The notes: a model not told the origin generated them from the sequence alone. A DNA stretch of 64,000 nucleotides from an uncultured Clostridium sp. (GCA_900549235.1 URNT01000003.1:94008-158007), one strand, 5' to 3'. Positions 1 through 8,516 are shown, numbered from the stretch's first letter. A program made the numbers and translations.

Positions 1-381
1 TTTAAAGTATAAAAAATCCACTACATAACCCTGGGAGATCCGGTCGATCATATTTCCAACGGCTCCCGCGCCTACCAGCATAAGGCAGACAGCCAGAGGA
101 CGGTATTTTCTATCATCCGGCATACGCCAGATCATATAAACGATAGCTGCCAGCACCAGGATGCCGATCAAAAAGAAAAAAAACTGTTTTTCCTGGAGCA
201 TGCCAAAGGCCGCGCCTCTGTTTTCAGAATAATAAAACTCAAATACTCCCTCCAGAACTACCATTGGTTCATTGCCTTTTAAATTGGCTGTTGCCAGTCC
301 CTTGGTCCACTGGTCCAGTCCGGTCAGGATGATAAAGCCGGTGAGAAACCGCAGAATCAGGGATCGCTTTTCTTTTGTCAT
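1..381 (-). CDS. lspA: Lipoprotein signal peptidase II, C-terminus beyond window
   Basis: This is an aspartyl protease of the cytoplasmic membrane that removes the signal peptide from diacylglyceryl-modified prolipoproteins. The first 127 codons are visible and the 3' end runs off the window. The N-terminus begins MTKEKRSLI and continues into hydrophobic segments. Both family signatures are present: an NRGAAFG block around residue 55, and GAVGNMIDR followed by VVDF near residue 110, which carry the two catalytic aspartates. The ATG overlaps the aroB stop codon as ATGA, so the genes are translationally coupled. In many Firmicutes lspA sits in the sepF/divIVA neighbourhood, which agrees with this placement. 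Confidence 0.93.
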   Translation of the reverse strand, partial: MTKEKRSLILRFLTGFIILTGLDQWTKGLATANLKGNEPMVVLEGVFEFYYSENRGAAFGMLQEKQFFFFLIGILVLAAIVYMIWRMPDDRKYRPLAVCLMLVGAGAVGNMIDRISQGYVVDFLYFK

Positions 382-1475
382 AAATGCGCTCCTCCTATGA
401 AGTCAAAGCCGGCCCTCATCTCCTGGTCGGTCACTGTTTTATCTGCATAGCCTTCTCCTGTTTCCTTTAGAAGGATAAATTTTACAGAACCGGCTTCCAT
501 TTTTTTATCGTTTTTAGTAGCTGCGATCACAGCCTCCGGGGTCAGCCCATTTACAGAAACAGGAAGCTGGAAGGAGGCGAAGGTGCCGCGTATATCCATT
601 ACATCTTCCTCTGTAAGAAAGCCCCGCAGCTGTGAGATTCTGGCGGCAGCGATGGAGCCGATGCCTACACAGTGGCCATGGAGCATGGAAAAATCCATCA
701 GCTTCTCAACGGCATGTCCCAGAGTATGGCCAAAGTTTAAAAGGGCTCTCTCTCCCTGCTCCGTAGGATCAGCCTCCACCACCTGCTTTTTGATCCGGTT
801 GCTGACGAGCACCATCTGACAGCACAGCTTCAGGTCTCTGGCCATGATGCCGTCATGGTTCTCTTTCAGCCACTGATAATAGGCCGCGTCCCTGATCAGG
901 CCATGCTTGATCACCTCGCCCATGCCGGAGGAAAACTGCTCATCGGGCAGAGTTAAGAGGGTGGCAAGATTGGTATATACCAGTTTTGGCATATGAAAGG
1001 CGCCTACCATATTTTTGTAGGCGTCAAAATCCACTCCTGTCTTTCCGCCGATGCTGGAATCCACCTGGGAAAGCAGAGTGGTGGGGATCTGGAAGAAATC
1101 GATACCTCTTAGATAGGTAGCTGCAGCAAAGCCGCAGAGATCCCCTACAACGCCGCCTCCCAGCGCGGCCAGCATATCCTTCCTGTCAAATTTCTCCAGG
1201 ATCAGGTGCTCATACAGATCCCGGACCGTGTCCAGGTTCTTCTGTTCCTCCCCTGCGGGAAATACAAATACAGAAACAAAGCGGCAGCAGCCGGTTAAGA
1301 TCTCTTTTACCTCCTCCAGATACAGAGGGGACACATGGGAATCGGTGACAATACAGAGCTTTTTCTCCTTTACCCCAAGGGCCTCCATCTCTTTTTTTAA
1401 TCCTTCAAAGGATGTTTCAAGTACAATATCATAAGCAGGCTTTAAATCCCGCAGCACAGTCAATCTTTCTGCCAT
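378..1475 (-). CDS. aroB: 3-dehydroquinate synthase
   Basis: AroB converts DAHP to 3-dehydroquinate in the cytoplasmic shikimate pathway, using NAD and a divalent metal. At 365 residues it has normal length. Visible motifs are the glycine-rich GGGVVGD NAD-binding segment, a TTLLSQVDSSIGGKTG substrate loop, GMGEVIKHG, and the metal-binding histidines in NFGHTLGHA and LHGHCVG. The last motif is usually HGE, and here His replaces Glu while the ligand His stays. I chose the ATG at 1475 because an AGGAGG lies about eight bases upstream; a longer reading frame to 1517 has no such site. The gene lies between sepF and lspA and overlaps lspA by four bases. Confidence 0.95.
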   Translation of the reverse strand: MAERLTVLRDLKPAYDIVLETSFEGLKKEMEALGVKEKKLCIVTDSHVSPLYLEEVKEILTGCCRFVSVFVFPAGEEQKNLDTVRDLYEHLILEKFDRKDMLAALGGGVVGDLCGFAAATYLRGIDFFQIPTTLLSQVDSSIGGKTGVDFDAYKNMVGAFHMPKLVYTNLATLLTLPDEQFSSGMGEVIKHGLIRDAAYYQWLKENHDGIMARDLKLCCQMVLVSNRIKKQVVEADPTEQGERALLNFGHTLGHAVEKLMDFSMLHGHCVGIGSIAAARISQLRGFLTEEDVMDIRGTFASFQLPVSVNGLTPEAVIAATKNDKKMEAGSVKFILLKETGEGYADKTVTDQEMRAGFDFIGGAHL

Positions 1476-1544
1476 AATAAAATCCTCCTGATGATGTAAC
1501 AGCAAATCGGCAGACACTCAGGTCTGCCGCAAAGAAAAAGCATT

Positions 1545-2057
1545 TTATAATCGTATGTTCATTCCGGATACATCCATACCCATGGCGCCGCCGGCGGCTA
1601 AGATGTCCTGGAAATCCCCGGACAGCTCAACCGAATCAGGGGTCGCGATAAAAATGTAGTTGGAAATCTTCTGCAGATTACCATTCATAGAGTAGGTAGC
1701 TCCGGAGGTAAAATCAATGATCCTCTGGGCCGTCTCCGTATGTATTCCTTCCATATTAAGGACAACCGCCTTGCCGGCTAGAAGATAATCGCATATATCT
1801 CTGGAATCGTCCATCGAGGCAGGCTTGATCATGGTCACTTCCATACTTCTTCTCATCGGGACTACCTTGGGGTTGGAACGTCCTAAGAAACGCGGCTTCT
1901 CCGGTTCCTCATCTTCTTCGTACTCTGTATGATTTTTCTTATTGAACAGACTCTTACGGGGGGCTTCTTCCTCAAAGTCATCGTCCAGGTAGTAATCCTC
2001 ATCTTCCTCTTCAGGATTTAATCTCATGGCATCCATTACCTTACCTAACAGACTCAT
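1545..2057 (-). CDS. sepF: Cell division protein SepF
   Basis: SepF is a membrane-associated FtsZ partner that helps align the Z ring in Gram-positive bacteria. The 170-residue product starts with MSLLGKVMDAM, an amphipathic membrane-targeting helix. A very acidic linker with runs of Asp and Glu follows, then a C-terminal SepF domain with the VVLNMEG and RIIDFTSGATY signatures. I chose the ATG at 2057 because GGAGAG precedes it and the family N-terminus begins there; the open frame extends to 2111. It follows yggS directly. The usual downstream ylmG, ylmH and divIVA genes are not present here. Confidence 0.93.
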   Translation of the reverse strand: MSLLGKVMDAMRLNPEEEDEDYYLDDDFEEEAPRKSLFNKKNHTEYEEDEEPEKPRFLGRSNPKVVPMRRSMEVTMIKPASMDDSRDICDYLLAGKAVVLNMEGIHTETAQRIIDFTSGATYSMNGNLQKISNYIFIATPDSVELSGDFQDILAAGGAMGMDVSGMNIRL

Positions 2058-2088
2058 CTTACACTCTCCAATCTCTATATAAACGCCG

Positions 2089-2781
2089 TTAACGGGCGCT
2101 CTGTCGTGCACCGAATATGCCAGTGCCGACTCTTACCATGGTTGCACCCTCTTCGATGGCGACCTGATAGTCTCCAGTCATCCCCATAGAAAGCACACTC
2201 ATAGTAACATTATCAATGTTTTTCTTACCTATGTCAACAGCAAATTCATATAATTTTTTAAAAATTCCGCGATTTTCTTCCGGATTCTCTACAAATGGCG
2301 CAATTGTCATCAGCCCCTGGATGCGTACATGGGGAAAATCCTTGATAGTCATAATGGCAGCTTCTGTCTCCTCCAGGAAAAAGCCGTATTTGCTCTCCTC
2401 TCTGGCGGCGTTCACCTCTAAAAGGATGTCGGTTACAAGTCCCTTCTTGGCGCTTTCTGCCTCGATCTGCTCAGCCAGGCGGATGGAGTCCACCGAATGG
2501 ATCAGAACTGCCTTTCCCAGCACCTGGCTTACCTTATTGCGCTGGAGATGGCCGATCATATGCCAGCGCACATCCTCAGGAAGCTGGGGAAATTTGGCCG
2601 TGATCTCCTGAACCTTATTTTCTCCAAAATCCCTTGCCCCTGCGTCATAGGCCTCAAGGAGCATAGGCGCCGGCTTTGTCTTGCTTACTGCGATCAGCGT
2701 CACTTTCTTTGGATCCCGCCCTGCTCTCAAGCAGGCTTCCTCTATCTTCTTTTGTACGTTTTCTAATTGTTCTCTGATCAT
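2089..2781 (-). CDS. yggS: YggS/PLPBP family pyridoxal-phosphate homeostasis protein
   Basis: This is a single-domain PLP-binding protein of the YggS/PROSC family, which affects B6 and amino-acid homeostasis and has no known catalytic turnover. Its 230 residues match the family length. The PLP lysine lies in LIAVSKTKP near residue 34. Other signatures are FGENKVQE, WHMIGHLQRNK, and the C-terminal SMGMTGD and VRVGTGIFG phosphate-binding segments. A clear AGGAGG stands about six bases before the ATG. The yggS-sepF order is a conserved Gram-positive arrangement, and the gene is followed closely by sepF. Confidence 0.93.
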   Translation of the reverse strand: MIREQLENVQKKIEEACLRAGRDPKKVTLIAVSKTKPAPMLLEAYDAGARDFGENKVQEITAKFPQLPEDVRWHMIGHLQRNKVSQVLGKAVLIHSVDSIRLAEQIEAESAKKGLVTDILLEVNAAREESKYGFFLEETEAAIMTIKDFPHVRIQGLMTIAPFVENPEENRGIFKKLYEFAVDIGKKNIDNVTMSVLSMGMTGDYQVAIEEGATMVRVGTGIFGARQSAR

Positions 2782-2793
2782 AAATACCTCCTA

Positions 2794-4191
2794 TTAATAC
2801 AGCAGCTGCCCCTCTTCCACCAGGGAGGCGTCCAGAACGATATGGTCATAAACAGAAAGACCATAGCTTGTACCCTTGCCGATGGTGTAATACTCGCTGT
2901 TTGAATCCAGTATATCGATCTGCTTGAAAATGGCATAGCCCTTGTTGATATTATAAACGCCCTTTAAAGAGGCAGTGCGTCCGATCTGATAGCGCTCTGA
3001 GGAATCGGGACGGATGATATAATCGCCGGACTTCAGGCTGCCTTCTTCCTCGGTATCGATATAGTAAAATTCCTCATCATTGTAGTAAAGGGTAACAGGT
3101 ACAAAGACAGCGGATGTGCCGTTTTCATCATAGACCTCCTTTAAAAAGCCCTGGTCAGAGGAGTTTCCGCCCTGAGCCAGGTAATCCAGAGGCACCAGAT
3201 AAAAATCCTTTTCTGTCACCGCGCTTATAGGAATCTTAAGGCCCTCAGCCTGGCTTAAAAGGATCTCAAAATCAATATAGCGGTCTGCCATAAACTGCTC
3301 CAGGTACTTTGAGAAATCCAGCTTTCCATAGATACCGCCGTCCGCGCCGGTTATAGTGGAATAGGCAGCCTCTGTGGTCATGGAATAGTCCTTAAAATAC
3401 ACCTGGAGAGAGGTCTTGTCCTTATACAGCTCCTGATCCTCCTCGCTTAAAGGAAAGAGAATGGACCAGCTTTCCGATGTAACAATCTTATAAGCAGGGG
3501 AACCGCTATCGATCAGATCCCCGGACCGGTGGAACTGCCTGGTATAGGCAGAACGGTCAAAGGCTTCCGCCGAAATGTCCTCGGCGGCCATGGAATCATA
3601 TGGGTCAAACCAGTAGGAAACCACACCGGAAAGATCAGAGCGTACCTGCTCAAACACCACTCCCGATTCCTGAGCCAGCTGGTCCAGCTGATCCAGGGTA
3701 CTGAAGCTGGAATACTCGATCACAGAGGCTTCCAGAGAATAGCGGGCATCGTAGATCATATTAAAATTTGTGTCGCTTATATTCTGTACCAGGGAGGAAA
3801 GCTGCTTCTTAAGCTCTGACAGACTTTCATCTGAAAGGCTTTCCCCGTTCTGAGCGCTGTCCTTTAAAAGAGCTTCCAGGTTTCCGGTCTCGTCCAGGGT
3901 ATAGATCCTGGTGCCAACCGAAGCCCTCTTTCCCTCCCGCAGGTAGTAATTGATATAGCCGGAACGATCCGCATTTTTGACCTGTTCATCCCTCAGGATC
4001 ATACCGGTGTAAAGCTTATTATTAACGATACCCCCTTCAGGCACCTCATAAAACTGTATTTTTTCCCGGTTCAGATAGGTAAATACACTGAACATAAGGT
4101 AGATGAAGATAATGAAAAAGATGATGGAGCCTACGTTTATGTTCAGGGGGCGCCGGTAACGGATTATTTTCTTGTTCTTCTTTTTTGCCAT
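2794..4191 (-). CDS. HlyD-like membrane-anchored adaptor protein
   Basis: The product is a 465-residue protein with a very basic N-terminus (MAKKKNKK), one transmembrane segment at about residues 20-40 and a long extracytoplasmic part. It resembles the HlyD-type periplasmic adaptor proteins annotated in Clostridia: a short beta/lipoyl-like start (GGIVNNKLYTGMILRDEQV), a helical middle at about 110-180 and a beta-rich C-terminus ending in HIVLDASLVEEGQLLY. No ABC partner lies next to it. It sits 12 bases upstream of yggS-sepF, so a role in the envelope or at the division site is plausible but is inference. The cell type would have no outer membrane, so a classic type I secretion role is doubtful. 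Confidence 0.7.
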   Translation of the reverse strand: MAKKKNKKIIRYRRPLNINVGSIIFFIIFIYLMFSVFTYLNREKIQFYEVPEGGIVNNKLYTGMILRDEQVKNADRSGYINYYLREGKRASVGTRIYTLDETGNLEALLKDSAQNGESLSDESLSELKKQLSSLVQNISDTNFNMIYDARYSLEASVIEYSSFSTLDQLDQLAQESGVVFEQVRSDLSGVVSYWFDPYDSMAAEDISAEAFDRSAYTRQFHRSGDLIDSGSPAYKIVTSESWSILFPLSEEDQELYKDKTSLQVYFKDYSMTTEAAYSTITGADGGIYGKLDFSKYLEQFMADRYIDFEILLSQAEGLKIPISAVTEKDFYLVPLDYLAQGGNSSDQGFLKEVYDENGTSAVFVPVTLYYNDEEFYYIDTEEEGSLKSGDYIIRPDSSERYQIGRTASLKGVYNINKGYAIFKQIDILDSNSEYYTIGKGTSYGLSVYDHIVLDASLVEEGQLLY

Positions 4192-4246
4192 CGAACAAGG
4201 TCTCTCCTTTATATTAGATTCGGAGTGGGCGCAAACAACAAAGGCC

Positions 4247-4287
4247 GCCGGCCGTACCAGGCATACTATGTCCTAAGTACGGCAGGC
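4247..4287 (-). terminator. Hairpin between P-loop gene and HlyD-like gene
   Basis: An 11-base-pair inverted repeat with one mismatch (arms 4247-4257 and 4277-4287) lies after the small P-loop gene. Only a weak T-rich stretch follows on the minus strand, so it may be a leaky terminator or an attenuating or RNA-processing hairpin. No promoter is obvious between it and the next gene. Confidence 0.4.
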
Positions 4288-4332
4288 AGCCCTCTCACTC
4301 CTGTCAGTTATTTTATCACAGAAAATGTATCA

Positions 4333-4752
4333 TTACAATGAAATAATCACATCACTCTTCGCACACTCCGGCAGTTCATCGGCATCCAGGGAGATGCTCA
4401 ATACAAACGTAACATGATACTTTTCACCAATTTTTTTCAATGTCATATATGTATCGGAAATATCAGCGCCCTCTAAGCAGGAAAGCTTCAAAAAGCTGTC
4501 AAGATACATGGTCTCCAGGTCGTGATCCTGAGAAATGATACCGCAGATAAAACCTAAAAACCCCTCACTGCTGATAAGCGGAAATTCGTTTACGTTGATC
4601 AGGCGGATCCTGTTATTCAGCTCATACATATGCTGTGCACTCTTATCCAGATATACAACGGTGCCGTTGGCCCCCTTGATGGCTGCGTTTGCCATATCTA
4701 AGAGATGCTTGGTCTTACCTTTACCTTTTTTTCCTGCAATAATCTGAACCAT
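4333..4752 (-). CDS. Small P-loop NTPase-like protein of unknown function
   Basis: This is a 139-residue protein with a clear Walker A motif at the N-terminus (AGKKGKGKTK, residues 6-15). Further on are a TVVYLDKS strand and a TFVLSISLDADELP strand near the C-terminus. It lacks a convincing full Walker B and arginine finger and is much shorter than AAA+ or RecA-type ATPases. I recognise similar proteins in Lachnospiraceae genomes, sometimes labelled PilT-like ATPase, but there are no pilus genes here. An AGGAGG precedes the ATG and a good sigma-A promoter lies at 4810-4838, so it begins the yggS-sepF transcription unit. Confidence 0.65.
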   Translation of the reverse strand: MVQIIAGKKGKGKTKHLLDMANAAIKGANGTVVYLDKSAQHMYELNNRIRLINVNEFPLISSEGFLGFICGIISQDHDLETMYLDSFLKLSCLEGADISDTYMTLKKIGEKYHVTFVLSISLDADELPECAKSDVIISL

Positions 4753-4809
4753 ACCTATCTCCTCCTTGAGTTATATATGTTGTATAGAAAAGTATTTGAG
4801 ATTATTCTA

Positions 4810-4838
4810 ATTATAGTACAAATTCATAGAAAGCGCAA
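4810..4838 (-). promoter_or_regulatory. Sigma-A-type promoter for P-loop/HlyD/yggS/sepF unit
   Basis: On the minus strand a -35 box TTGCGC (4833-4838) and a perfect -10 box TATAAT (4810-4815) are separated by 17 bases. They lie about 60 bases upstream of the P-loop gene. The promoter begins only four bases after the stop codon of the upstream carboxypeptidase gene. Confidence 0.72.
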
Positions 4839-4841
4839 TCA

Positions 4842-5813
4842 CTATTTGACGATTTTAGAAATTATATTCGTCATATTGTCATATAGATCAGGACGGCTGT
4901 CTGCCTTTAAGACGACGGATATATATTCCTTGTCAGAATCATCTCTCTCAGCCATAATAAGGCAGTATCCGGCAGCCTGGGTGGTGCCTGTCTTGCCTCC
5001 GAATACAGTAAGCCCCTCTGGCGTCTCCCGCTCTCCTGTCATAAACCAGTTTCCGCCCTTCCAGGTTTTGGAAACGGCGTCACCCGTTTTGCTCCGATAG
5101 TTAGCTGTATAGGTAGTGGTGCCGATGACGGTGCGGAAGACAGGATACCCCAGTGCTTCATTAAAAATAAGGTACAGATCATATGCCGTGGTATAGTGAT
5201 CCGGGTCGTTGAGCCCGTGGGCATTGACAAAGTGGGTCTGTGTTGCTCCAAGCCTGGCGGCTTCCTCGTTCATCATATCGGCAAAGGCCTCCATGCTCCC
5301 AGCCATATGGATGGCGATGGCTGCTCCCGCGTCATTGCCTGAGGGCAGCATCAAGCCGTAAAGAAGCTGCTCTAAGGTCAGCGTGTCTCCGGGCTGGATC
5401 CCGCAGAGGGTTGCTCCCGCTTCGGAGATAACGGCATCTTCCGTTACAGTGACCTGGGAATTGAGATCGCCGTACTTGATTGCCACCAGAGCGGTCATAA
5501 CCTTGGTGATGCTGGCCGGGTAAAGTTTTTCAAAGGCGTCTTTGCTGTAGATTACCTCCCGGTCGCTGATGTCAAACACAGCGGCGGCCTCAGATGTGGT
5601 ATCCTCCGGGTTAAACGCAGCTTCATCCTGGATCACGCACAGGTCAGAGGCAAAGCCGTCCGCGTATTGGTAAGTACCAGAAAGGGACTGCTCCAGCGCA
5701 GGCATCCTGGCTTCTAAGGAATAGCTGTCCTTTAAGCCGGATCCGCATCCGGTAAGGGAAAGCAGTCCCACAGACGCAAGGGTCCACGTAAGGAAGCCCC
5801 GCCGCAGACACAT
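4842..5813 (-). CDS. D-alanyl-D-alanine carboxypeptidase, lipoprotein (S11 family)
   Basis: This is a penicillin-binding D,D-carboxypeptidase that trims the terminal D-Ala of peptidoglycan stem peptides outside the membrane. The 323-residue product has a lipoprotein signal peptide ending LLSLTGC, so it should be lipid-anchored, unlike the usual DacA with a C-terminal amphipathic helix. The three active-site motifs are SITK, SGN (in LPSGNDAGA) and KTG (in GGKTGTT). I chose the ATG at 5813, which overlaps the mgsA stop as TGATG and has GGGAGG upstream; an in-frame ATG at 5834 has a poorer ribosome site. It is the last gene of the mre-min-rodA operon. Confidence 0.88.
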   Translation of the reverse strand: MCLRRGFLTWTLASVGLLSLTGCGSGLKDSYSLEARMPALEQSLSGTYQYADGFASDLCVIQDEAAFNPEDTTSEAAAVFDISDREVIYSKDAFEKLYPASITKVMTALVAIKYGDLNSQVTVTEDAVISEAGATLCGIQPGDTLTLEQLLYGLMLPSGNDAGAAIAIHMAGSMEAFADMMNEEAARLGATQTHFVNAHGLNDPDHYTTAYDLYLIFNEALGYPVFRTVIGTTTYTANYRSKTGDAVSKTWKGGNWFMTGERETPEGLTVFGGKTGTTQAAGYCLIMAERDDSDKEYISVVLKADSRPDLYDNMTNIISKIVK

Positions 5814-6208
5814 CAGCGCAGTGCCTCCCGCCACTCCATATCGCCCCGGTCAAGAGCCTTGATCAACAGCTCCGCGGAAGCCAGGTTGGTAGCCAGGGGG
5901 ATGTTGTAAATATCGCAGAGACGGACAACATCGTTTACGTCCGGCTCATGTGACTTGGGCGACTGGGGATCTCTAAGAAAGATAACAAGATCCATCTGGT
6001 TATGCTCGATCTGAGCGGCCATATGCTGCATGCCTCCCAAATGCCCGGCCAGATACTTATGGATATTCAGATTTGCTACTTCTTCGATCAGTCTCCCGGT
6101 AGTACCAGTGGCGTACAGTATATTTTTACTTAAGATCCCTCTGTACGCAATACAGAAATTCTGCATCAGTTTTTTTCTTGCATCATGTGCAATCAGACCA
6201 ATTGTCAT
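5813..6208 (-). CDS. mgsA: Methylglyoxal synthase homologue with altered active site
   Basis: The family converts dihydroxyacetone phosphate to methylglyoxal and phosphate. The 131-residue product aligns end to end with MgsA: IGLIAHDARKK, the phosphate-binding ATGTTGR, FLRDPQ, SHEPDV and PLATNLASAE. The segment normally read GGDQQ, whose Asp is the general base in the E. coli enzyme (Asp71), reads GGMQH here. I re-read the codon as ATG, so this is not a translation artefact. Function may therefore be changed or lost. The start at 6208 is set by AGGAGG upstream and the conserved N-terminus. Placement after rodA is common in Firmicutes. Confidence 0.82.
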   Translation of the reverse strand: MTIGLIAHDARKKLMQNFCIAYRGILSKNILYATGTTGRLIEEVANLNIHKYLAGHLGGMQHMAAQIEHNQMDLVIFLRDPQSPKSHEPDVNDVVRLCDIYNIPLATNLASAELLIKALDRGDMEWREALR

Positions 6209-6228
6209 ATTGAGTGACCCTCCTTGGA

Positions 6229-7350
6229 TTAATAGTGTCTTGGTTTGCTTTGCAGCCCTACATTCAGCACAAGGCCCATACCGATAAAGATACTGATCAG
6301 TGAGCTGCTTCCGAAGCTGATAAACGGAAGCGGAAGGCCTGTGTTTGGGAAAATGCCTGTGGCTACGGAAATATTTGCAAATGCCTGAAAGGCGATCAGG
6401 GTAGCCATACCCACACAGATCAGCCGGCCTGCCAGGTCCTTGGCCCTGGCTGCCATCATAAGGCATTCGTATACGATCAGCAGAAACAGGGTGATGACGA
6501 TCATACAGCCGATAAAGCCCAGCTCCTCGCCGATCACGGCAAAAATAAAATCCGTCTGCTCTTCTGAAAGGAAGTTGCCATTTTTTACAGAAGCAATGGT
6601 TGTATTGTAGAGTCCCTTGCCCTTAAGCTGTCCGGAACCAATAGCCAGGATAGAGTTGTTCTGCTGATAGCGGGCTTCTCCGTATTTTTCCGGATAGAAC
6701 CAGGCCAGAATACGGCCGGCCTGGTATTCTTTGATAAAAGGGATCATACCATTGAGCAGGAGATAAACAAAGACCGCCATCATGGGGATGGCAACGGCCA
6801 GTGTCCCTCCGATCCACTTATAGCTGATACCGCTGGCAAAGACAATACCGAGAACGATTACCAGGATCACGAGGCAGGTAGACAGATTTGGCTGCTCAAA
6901 GATCAGCAGGGCCGGACAGGCAAACAGCGCCGCCGCGATCACAACGGTGCTGACCTTATTGATCTTTTCCTGGTATTTCATAAAATACCAGGAAAAGGTG
7001 ATGATCAGTCCGATCTTAACAAATTCAGAGGGCTGAAGCTGCCCGATGCCGGGAACCTCGATCCAGCGGCGCGCGTTGTTTACCACATTCCCCCAGAGAA
7101 GTACGGCAAGAAGGCTGAACAGACAGCCGCCGTAGATCAGTGTGCTGAAATTCAGGATCTTGTGGTAGTCCACCAGGGACAGGATGATGGCAATGGCCAT
7201 CCCCACCAGAACCCCCAGGGTCTGCCGCCCTACCGCATCCGCGTTCATATTGGTGGCGCTGCGGATCACCAGCACACCGATAATGTTAAGTATCATAATG
7301 TAAAATAACAGCCGAAAATTAAAATGTCTGAAATCGTAATCAAAAAACAT
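6229..7350 (-). CDS. rodA: Peptidoglycan glycosyltransferase RodA (SEDS family)
   Basis: RodA polymerises lipid II into glycan strands and works with the class B PBP2 encoded by mrdA in the same operon. The product is a 373-residue protein with about ten transmembrane segments. Family landmarks are VDYHKILNFS, the GIGQLQPSEFVKIG segment, AIGSGQLKGKGLYN, the FAVIGEELGFIG block and the C-terminal GLPLPFISFGSSSL. The gap to the upstream minE gene is one base. The pairing with mrdA and mreCD supports RodA rather than FtsW or SpoVE, although the families are close. Confidence 0.9.
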   Translation of the reverse strand: MFFDYDFRHFNFRLLFYIMILNIIGVLVIRSATNMNADAVGRQTLGVLVGMAIAIILSLVDYHKILNFSTLIYGGCLFSLLAVLLWGNVVNNARRWIEVPGIGQLQPSEFVKIGLIITFSWYFMKYQEKINKVSTVVIAAALFACPALLIFEQPNLSTCLVILVIVLGIVFASGISYKWIGGTLAVAIPMMAVFVYLLLNGMIPFIKEYQAGRILAWFYPEKYGEARYQQNNSILAIGSGQLKGKGLYNTTIASVKNGNFLSEEQTDFIFAVIGEELGFIGCMIVITLFLLIVYECLMMAARAKDLAGRLICVGMATLIAFQAFANISVATGIFPNTGLPLPFISFGSSSLISIFIGMGLVLNVGLQSKPRHY

Positions 7351-7351
7351 G

Positions 7352-7633
7352 CTAATAAAGCCCCTTGTTCGATATGGAACGAATCGGTATATTGGCCTGG
7401 AGCACAGTAAGGCAGCTGTCTTTTGCGGAAGCGTTCCCCTCTGTGTCCATCCGTAACTGGACCTTGTCCTTTTCTATCTCCATGTATTTTGAAATGGCAT
7501 GGATCATGTCATCTTTTATCATCAGTATCATCTCCGGGGAACAGCCTGCTTTATCTGAAAGAAGGAGCAGCTTAAGGCGCATCCTGGCTGTCTCTCCGGA
7601 ACGCCGGGGGGAAATCTTAGAAGCCCAACTCAC
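7352..7633 (-). CDS. minE: Cell division topological specificity factor MinE
   Basis: MinE stimulates MinD ATPase activity and drives its release from the membrane, restricting the MinCD inhibitor. The 93-residue protein has the MinD-binding SGETARMRLKLLLLSDK region and a C-terminal dimer region with ISKYMEIEKDKVQL. The start is GTG at 7633, since no in-frame ATG gives the conserved N-terminus and a GAAGGG lies upstream. It follows minD by 16 bases. Many Firmicutes with DivIVA/MinJ lack MinE, so a full MinCDE set implies an oscillating or E-type Min system. Confidence 0.88.
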   Translation of the reverse strand: MSWASKISPRRSGETARMRLKLLLLSDKAGCSPEMILMIKDDMIHAISKYMEIEKDKVQLRMDTEGNASAKDSCLTVLQANIPIRSISNKGLY

Positions 7634-7649
7634 CTTGACACCATCCCTT

Positions 7650-8441
7650 CTATGCCCGCTTCAGTACCCGGCATAGTCTGGCAAAAAAGGTATCAGCCTC
7701 ACTGGGATCTGTCATGGGAACGTTTTCTCCCATCAGCCTGCGGCAAAGATCCAGATAGGCCCGCCCGGCTGCGGAACCCATCCCTACCAGAGGCTCTCCC
7801 TGGTTGGTGGAGACTACGATGTTTTCATCATCCGGTATGGCGCCGATGATGTTCACTGCCAGAATATCCGATACATCTGTCAGGGACATCATATCTCCCC
7901 GCCTTACCATATCGCTGCGGATGCGGTTCACCACCAGGTCCATCTCGTCGATCCCCGCGTGCTCTAAAAGCCCGATGATACGGTCCGCGTCACGGATGGC
8001 AGAGACCTCCGGGGTAGTGACCACCAGCGCCCGGTCCGCGCCAGCAATGGCGTTGTAAAAGCCCTGTTCAATACCGGCAGGACAGTCAAGGAGTATGTAA
8101 TCAAACTCCTCTTTCAGATCCTCCACCAGCTTGATCATCTGTTCAGGGTTAACAGCTGTCTTGTCCCGTGTCTGCGCAGATGGCAGAAGGTAAAGATTGG
8201 GATATCTTTTGTCTCTTATCAGGGCCTGCTTCATACGGCAGCTTCCCTCTACGACGTCTACAAGGTTGTAGACAATGCGGTTCTCCAGTCCCATGACAAC
8301 ATCCAGGTTGCGCAGGCCGATGTCTGTGTCCAGAAGTACGACGCGCTTGCCCAGGATTGCCAGGCCGGTACCTACATTCGCAGAGGTAGTTGTCTTGCCT
8401 ACCCCGCCTTTTCCAGAAGTAATCACAATGACTTCACTCAT
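7650..8441 (-). CDS. minD: Septum site-determining protein MinD
   Basis: MinD is a membrane-binding deviant-Walker ATPase that recruits MinC. Its 263 residues begin MSEVIVITSGKGGVGKTTT, which carries the deviant Walker A with two lysines. DTDIGLRNLDVVMG and DYILLDCPAGIE follow. The C-terminal stretch FFARLCRVLKRA is the expected amphipathic membrane-targeting helix. AGGAGG precedes the ATG. It sits between minC and minE. Confidence 0.95.
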   Translation of the reverse strand: MSEVIVITSGKGGVGKTTTSANVGTGLAILGKRVVLLDTDIGLRNLDVVMGLENRIVYNLVDVVEGSCRMKQALIRDKRYPNLYLLPSAQTRDKTAVNPEQMIKLVEDLKEEFDYILLDCPAGIEQGFYNAIAGADRALVVTTPEVSAIRDADRIIGLLEHAGIDEMDLVVNRIRSDMVRRGDMMSLTDVSDILAVNIIGAIPDDENIVVSTNQGEPLVGMGSAAGRAYLDLCRRLMGENVPMTDPSEADTFFARLCRVLKRA

Positions 8442-8516
8442 AGGAGCCTCCTGAAAAATTATTTTACCCTCCTATTGTACATTAAATTTCACAAATTTAC
8501 CAGTATTTTTTTGCCA

